Positions 61,078 to 64,000 of a stretch of DNA of 64,000 bases are shown one piece after another. The DNA is from Endozoicomonas sp965196975. GTDB lineage: Bacteria > Pseudomonadota > Gammaproteobacteria > Pseudomonadales > Endozoicomonadaceae. The stretch lies in the NCBI RefSeq assembly GCF_965196975.1, contig NZ_OZ239981.1, positions 1,240,001-1,304,000 on the forward strand. The letters are read 5' to 3'. Position 1 is the first letter of the stretch; each line of letters opens with the position of its first letter. The position numbers were made by a program, and so were the translations under genes. The notes beneath the pieces are model-generated. The model did no database searches and was not told where the DNA came from. It worked only from the letters and a program-made list of their open reading frames with translations.

Positions 61078-62719
61078 CTTTAAATGTAAAATAGATAACT
61101 CCAGCATAGACTGGGTACTGACCATAATAGATTGCATGCCAGAATGTTGATAACCAGGTCCTCAAGTCAACATCAGGATTTGACGTGAATGTGACATCCA
61201 AACTGTTTTTTGAAAAATAATTGTTCTCATATCGGTTCGGGCTGAGCAATCCCCACAGCGCATACCATTTGCAGTCCCAAGCATCGGGGTCCGACTCACA
61301 GGACTGGCGATAAAAAGGCATATTTTTCTGATAAACCGTTAACTTGAGTGTGTACTCAGTGTCGGGATCAAGGTGTTCATCGTAGCTTAGAGTTTCATCC
61401 GGCAGAAAGAGAATTTTTCCCGGGTAATAAACTAAGGCCGGTATGTAATTCCGGTACATGTTTTTACTGGGATTCTCCCCCTTGTTGAGAATAAATTTCC
61501 AAAGTGTAGAGCGTCTTATTTTCTGATCTTCAGAAAGAGCATTTAAGGTTTGCTTTACCCCCTCGGCTTCATCAATGTAAATGGTTGACCTGAGCCTCTG
61601 TCCGAAAACAGATGGCTCATAAAGCTGAATTCTAACCACTATATTTTTTAGTTTCTTGGATACTTCTCCTGAAACTTCGCTGATCGCTGCAGAAGAGAAG
61701 TCCTGAGCCTTCATTATATATGGGAAGGCCTTAAGTACCATATGTCCTGTTTTTCCACGGGCGGATGACCACTCCAGTGATTCAATGGGCTCATTGTCAA
61801 AATCTACTGGGCGCGAGAAACCATTGGGGGAGCGGGATGCTATACGTTTCTCCGTGTCAACTAAAAAGCTGACCTTATCATAACCTTGAAAGCGGCAAGA
61901 AAGGCTTCCAGGTTGGTGGTTTAATACAACATAGTCAGACTTATACTCATTTTTTGGATCTTCGATGGATAGTGTTGGTGTTAGCTGGGTGGCTTGAGAG
62001 CTCAGCCAGCCACTCATGAGATTACTGACTGTGACGGCTTCTTCTTCACCTGGCAAAAGATCATAGCCATTAGCAAGTCGGTCAATATAATTTTCATTTT
62101 TTGGGTTCCAGTCAGTGGCATCTTTCTTCCGGAACTCTACATCAAAGTCCATATGTCCATAGCTGCAATGCTGGCTCTCATGAACAACAACATCTGCATA
62201 ACACTTTTTTGCTCTGTGATGACACTCCTCAACTTTTTTTTGCTCACCAGTGTCGGTGATTACCGTCCTTTCATCGCAAACTTCGTAGGTTCCGCAGGTT
62301 AAAGCATCCTCAACCATTTCACAGTTTTCCCAGTACCAGTGAAGATCTTGATTGTATTTAATCCTTGCAGCCCAGGTTGGCGTTGGTTGATGGCGAAGGG
62401 TTTCGGCCGCTTCGTATCTATCAATGTTTTTCTGATCCAGCCAGGCCTCTTCATCAAAAAGATAAGGCTTCCGTGTGTGAACATGGTTGGCGGGTGAGCA
62501 CATTAATTCCTCTGAACGGAAGTTACGGGTTTTGTGTGCTGGGATTGTTTGACCCGGGCAAGCATGGCTGTGAATGGGAAATGGTGATAGTGAACGTTGG
62601 ACACAATAATTTTCGATATAGTAGGAGTTTGACGATCCCTTTTTGAAAGCGTAAGTGTGGAGTGATAGGAATATTAATGCCAATAGAGCTGAGCATATAA
62701 AACGAACGTTAATATTCAC
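61055..62719 (-). CDS. exported Cys-rich protein of unknown function with C-terminal hydrophobic helix
   Basis: 554 residues. N-terminal signal peptide (FICSALLALIFLSLHTYAF, about residues 7-25). A Cys- and His-rich part at about 100-200 (WENCEMVEDALTCGTYEVCD, EECHHRAKKCYADVVVHESQ, HCSYGHMDFDVEF) suggests disulfide bonds or metal binding. A mixed beta domain continues to about 500 (EYTLKLTVYQKNMPFYRQSC). The C terminus is hydrophobic (YYGQYPVYAGVIYFTFKAIS). I do not recognise the family. The HESQH string resembles no complete metalloprotease motif. It follows the 389-residue gene, from which a strong hairpin separates it. Confidence 0.65.
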   Translation of the reverse strand: MNINVRFICSALLALIFLSLHTYAFKKGSSNSYYIENYCVQRSLSPFPIHSHACPGQTIPAHKTRNFRSEELMCSPANHVHTRKPYLFDEEAWLDQKNIDRYEAAETLRHQPTPTWAARIKYNQDLHWYWENCEMVEDALTCGTYEVCDERTVITDTGEQKKVEECHHRAKKCYADVVVHESQHCSYGHMDFDVEFRKKDATDWNPKNENYIDRLANGYDLLPGEEEAVTVSNLMSGWLSSQATQLTPTLSIEDPKNEYKSDYVVLNHQPGSLSCRFQGYDKVSFLVDTEKRIASRSPNGFSRPVDFDNEPIESLEWSSARGKTGHMVLKAFPYIMKAQDFSSAAISEVSGEVSKKLKNIVVRIQLYEPSVFGQRLRSTIYIDEAEGVKQTLNALSEDQKIRRSTLWKFILNKGENPSKNMYRNYIPALVYYPGKILFLPDETLSYDEHLDPDTEYTLKLTVYQKNMPFYRQSCESDPDAWDCKWYALWGLLSPNRYENNYFSKNSLDVTFTSNPDVDLRTWLSTFWHAIYYGQYPVYAGVIYFTFKAISPLLI

Positions 62720-62757
62720 TGTAATGACCTGTGATACTGGTTTTTATTAAAATCATT

Positions 62758-62789
62758 GAGCACCTGAGGGGGAGACGACTCAGGTGCTC
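62758..62789 (-). terminator. hairpin between the two unknown genes
   Basis: A perfect ten-base stem GAGCACCTGA/TCAGGTGCTC with a 12-base loop, 35 bases after the stop of the 389-residue gene. A weak T-rich tail follows on the minus strand (aatgatttt). It would reduce or end read-through into the 554-residue gene. Confidence 0.55.
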
Positions 62790-62823
62790 TGTATTTCTCT
62801 ATTGACTCGTGAGTTATGTCTTT

Positions 62824-63993
62824 TTAATTGAATAACTCTCTTTGTTTTCTTTTTTTAATCAGAAGGCTGTTTTGAGTCATCATATCCACTTCTTTTTGTA
62901 ATTTTCTGGCTCTTTCAAGACGGTTTTCCTGGTTTCTAAGAATTCCCACAGATTGAGCTAGAGATCCTTTCAGGGTGTCGGCATCAACCATACCAACATC
63001 GCTTTCTATATCATCGTCGTCATCCCCAAAGCCAAATGTCTGATTGGCTTTGCTTTCAAAAAATGCGCGGGCGGCCTTGTCAGTAAGGTAGTGTTGTTTA
63101 TAGCCATCTCTGACGCGTTTCAAACCACCAGCCTGACTTAGAGTAATTTCCTCATCAAGATCTCGTTTTAAAAGACCGATGATGAAAAATTTCGTATCCA
63201 TCTCATTTGATTTTCCGGATGCCCAGGTTACCCAGGCATTGACTGAACGCCACTCTCTGCTGGCAGAGCTTTCCACTGTGCCAAAGGCTTCAGTAGCCAT
63301 GTTGGCGTAACGTGTCAGGTCATTTACGTCATAAATTGCTTGAGCGCTTGGTACCTGCATATCACTCAGATAGTAGTCCAGGTTAAATACCCGCTTGGTG
63401 TATTCAACAGGAATGCTACCAATTTTTATGCCGTAAACGGCTCGAAGGTATGATCTTGCCCAGAACGCATCCAGTAACATCTCTTTAGCGCGTTTAGCGC
63501 CTGCAAGGTCAACACTGGTTCTATATCTTTGTGATGTTCCGAAGGTGTCGATAAAGGCGTGTATTGCTCGAAAAGTAAAGTGGTTGATACTGGTGTCAAT
63601 TACCCGTCTGTCACGAGAGGGCATTATTCTCAACGCAGTGATTTCTTTGGACATCCTTTCTATTTCTTCCGGAGAATAAATAGGACCTTCGTCTAAGAAT
63701 TCATCTACTTCAACAATGGTTAATCTGCGGGTTGTTTCATCCGGAAGTTTGACTGTGAAGTGCAAAAGCTCCGCTCTTCTGGTGATTGCCTGGACAATTC
63801 CATTGTAATAATCGACAAGTTCCTGCATGTTAACGACGCCTTCTTTGTCAGCGGTAATGTCAGGTCGCAGTTTTGGTAAGTATTTCAGGGTTTGAATATC
63901 AATTTTGAAATTGTCACTTCTTTTTCTATACGCTTCTACTCTATCCAGAAATTCCTTAACAGGCACGGCTTGAAAGGATCGGCTATCTGACAT
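62824..63993 (-). CDS. cytosolic protein of unknown function with acidic patch
   Basis: 389 residues, complete, from ATG 63993 close to the window edge. No signal peptide or membrane helix. The sequence is helical and charged (VPVKEFLDRVEAYRKRSDNF, ERMSKEITALRIMPSRDRRV). About 320 carries a strongly acidic FGFGDDDDDIESDVG patch, followed by a coiled-coil-like C terminus (LRNQENRLERARKLQKEVDM) ending in a basic KKRKQRELFN. I recognise no domain. It may belong to a larger cluster continuing past the right edge. Confidence 0.65.
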   Translation of the reverse strand: MSDSRSFQAVPVKEFLDRVEAYRKRSDNFKIDIQTLKYLPKLRPDITADKEGVVNMQELVDYYNGIVQAITRRAELLHFTVKLPDETTRRLTIVEVDEFLDEGPIYSPEEIERMSKEITALRIMPSRDRRVIDTSINHFTFRAIHAFIDTFGTSQRYRTSVDLAGAKRAKEMLLDAFWARSYLRAVYGIKIGSIPVEYTKRVFNLDYYLSDMQVPSAQAIYDVNDLTRYANMATEAFGTVESSASREWRSVNAWVTWASGKSNEMDTKFFIIGLLKRDLDEEITLSQAGGLKRVRDGYKQHYLTDKAARAFFESKANQTFGFGDDDDDIESDVGMVDADTLKGSLAQSVGILRNQENRLERARKLQKEVDMMTQNSLLIKKRKQRELFN

Positions 63994-64000
63994 TGTATGG

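Overview
The window looks like a chromosomal segment of a marine, probably host-associated gammaproteobacterium. The housekeeping genes (gcvP, sdaA, sthA, apbE-nqrM, cydABX, codBA, glnD, map) are of gammaproteobacterial type. A giant surface adhesin, a PI-PLC-like protein without a signal peptide, dense insertion sequences and Na+-NQR maturation genes fit an Oceanospirillales/Endozoicomonas-like organism. That placement is inference from gene content, not a database result.

Layout. 1-7801 (-): N-terminal 2,600 codons of a giant repeat adhesin, about twenty 111-residue repeats, cut by the window edge. 8048-12500 (-): gcvP and sdaA (serine/glycine catabolism), facing a divergent XRE-cupin regulator. 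13689-16665 (+): apbE, nqrM and sthA (flavin and redox functions). 16860-18239 (+): PI-PLC-like protein. 18484-24083: a four-level nest of insertion sequences (ISKra4 in IS66 in ISKra4 in IS481). The nest appears to split one host gene, whose parts lie at 24082-24969 and 18262-18483. 25126-26835 (-): exported SH3/NlpC-P60-like protein with an apparently missing catalytic Cys. 27018-29545 (-): codBA. 29761-33432: thioesterase, lipoprotein, MATE pump and an SMR pair. 33696-37331 (-): Smr endonuclease and cytochrome bd (cydA-cydB-cydX, with the 43-residue CydX). 37640-42101 (-): unknown membrane protein and a diguanylate cyclase. 42332-46107 (-): three-gene operon of a retropepsin-like lipoprotein, a 7TM inactive transglutaminase and a RimK-like ATP-grasp ligase. 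46366-47964: intact IS66. 48188-51239 (-): brnQ, ybaK-like, corA. 51362-52752: intact ISKra4. 52976-57675: glnD, a sugar-kinase-like gene and map. 57765-59014: IS982 with a 162-bp MITE-like palindrome inside it. 59063-60670 (-): abgT-family transporter. 61055-63993 (-): two unrecognised genes, one exported.

The mobile elements can be read to the base. Both ISKra4 copies whose ends are uninterrupted are 1391 bp. The IS66 copies are 1599 bp. Each ISKra4 and IS66 copy has an 8-bp target duplication, and subtracting the inserted elements restores full lengths and reading frames exactly.

The most interesting biology is the retropepsin-like lipoprotein with two DTG motifs in one chain inside the ATP-grasp/7TM-transglutaminase operon. 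Next come the apparently inactivated NlpC/P60-like protein, the PI-PLC candidate effector and the adhesin with a LapA-like N terminus but no visible LapG-type di-alanine site. No tRNA, rRNA or CRISPR array was recognised.
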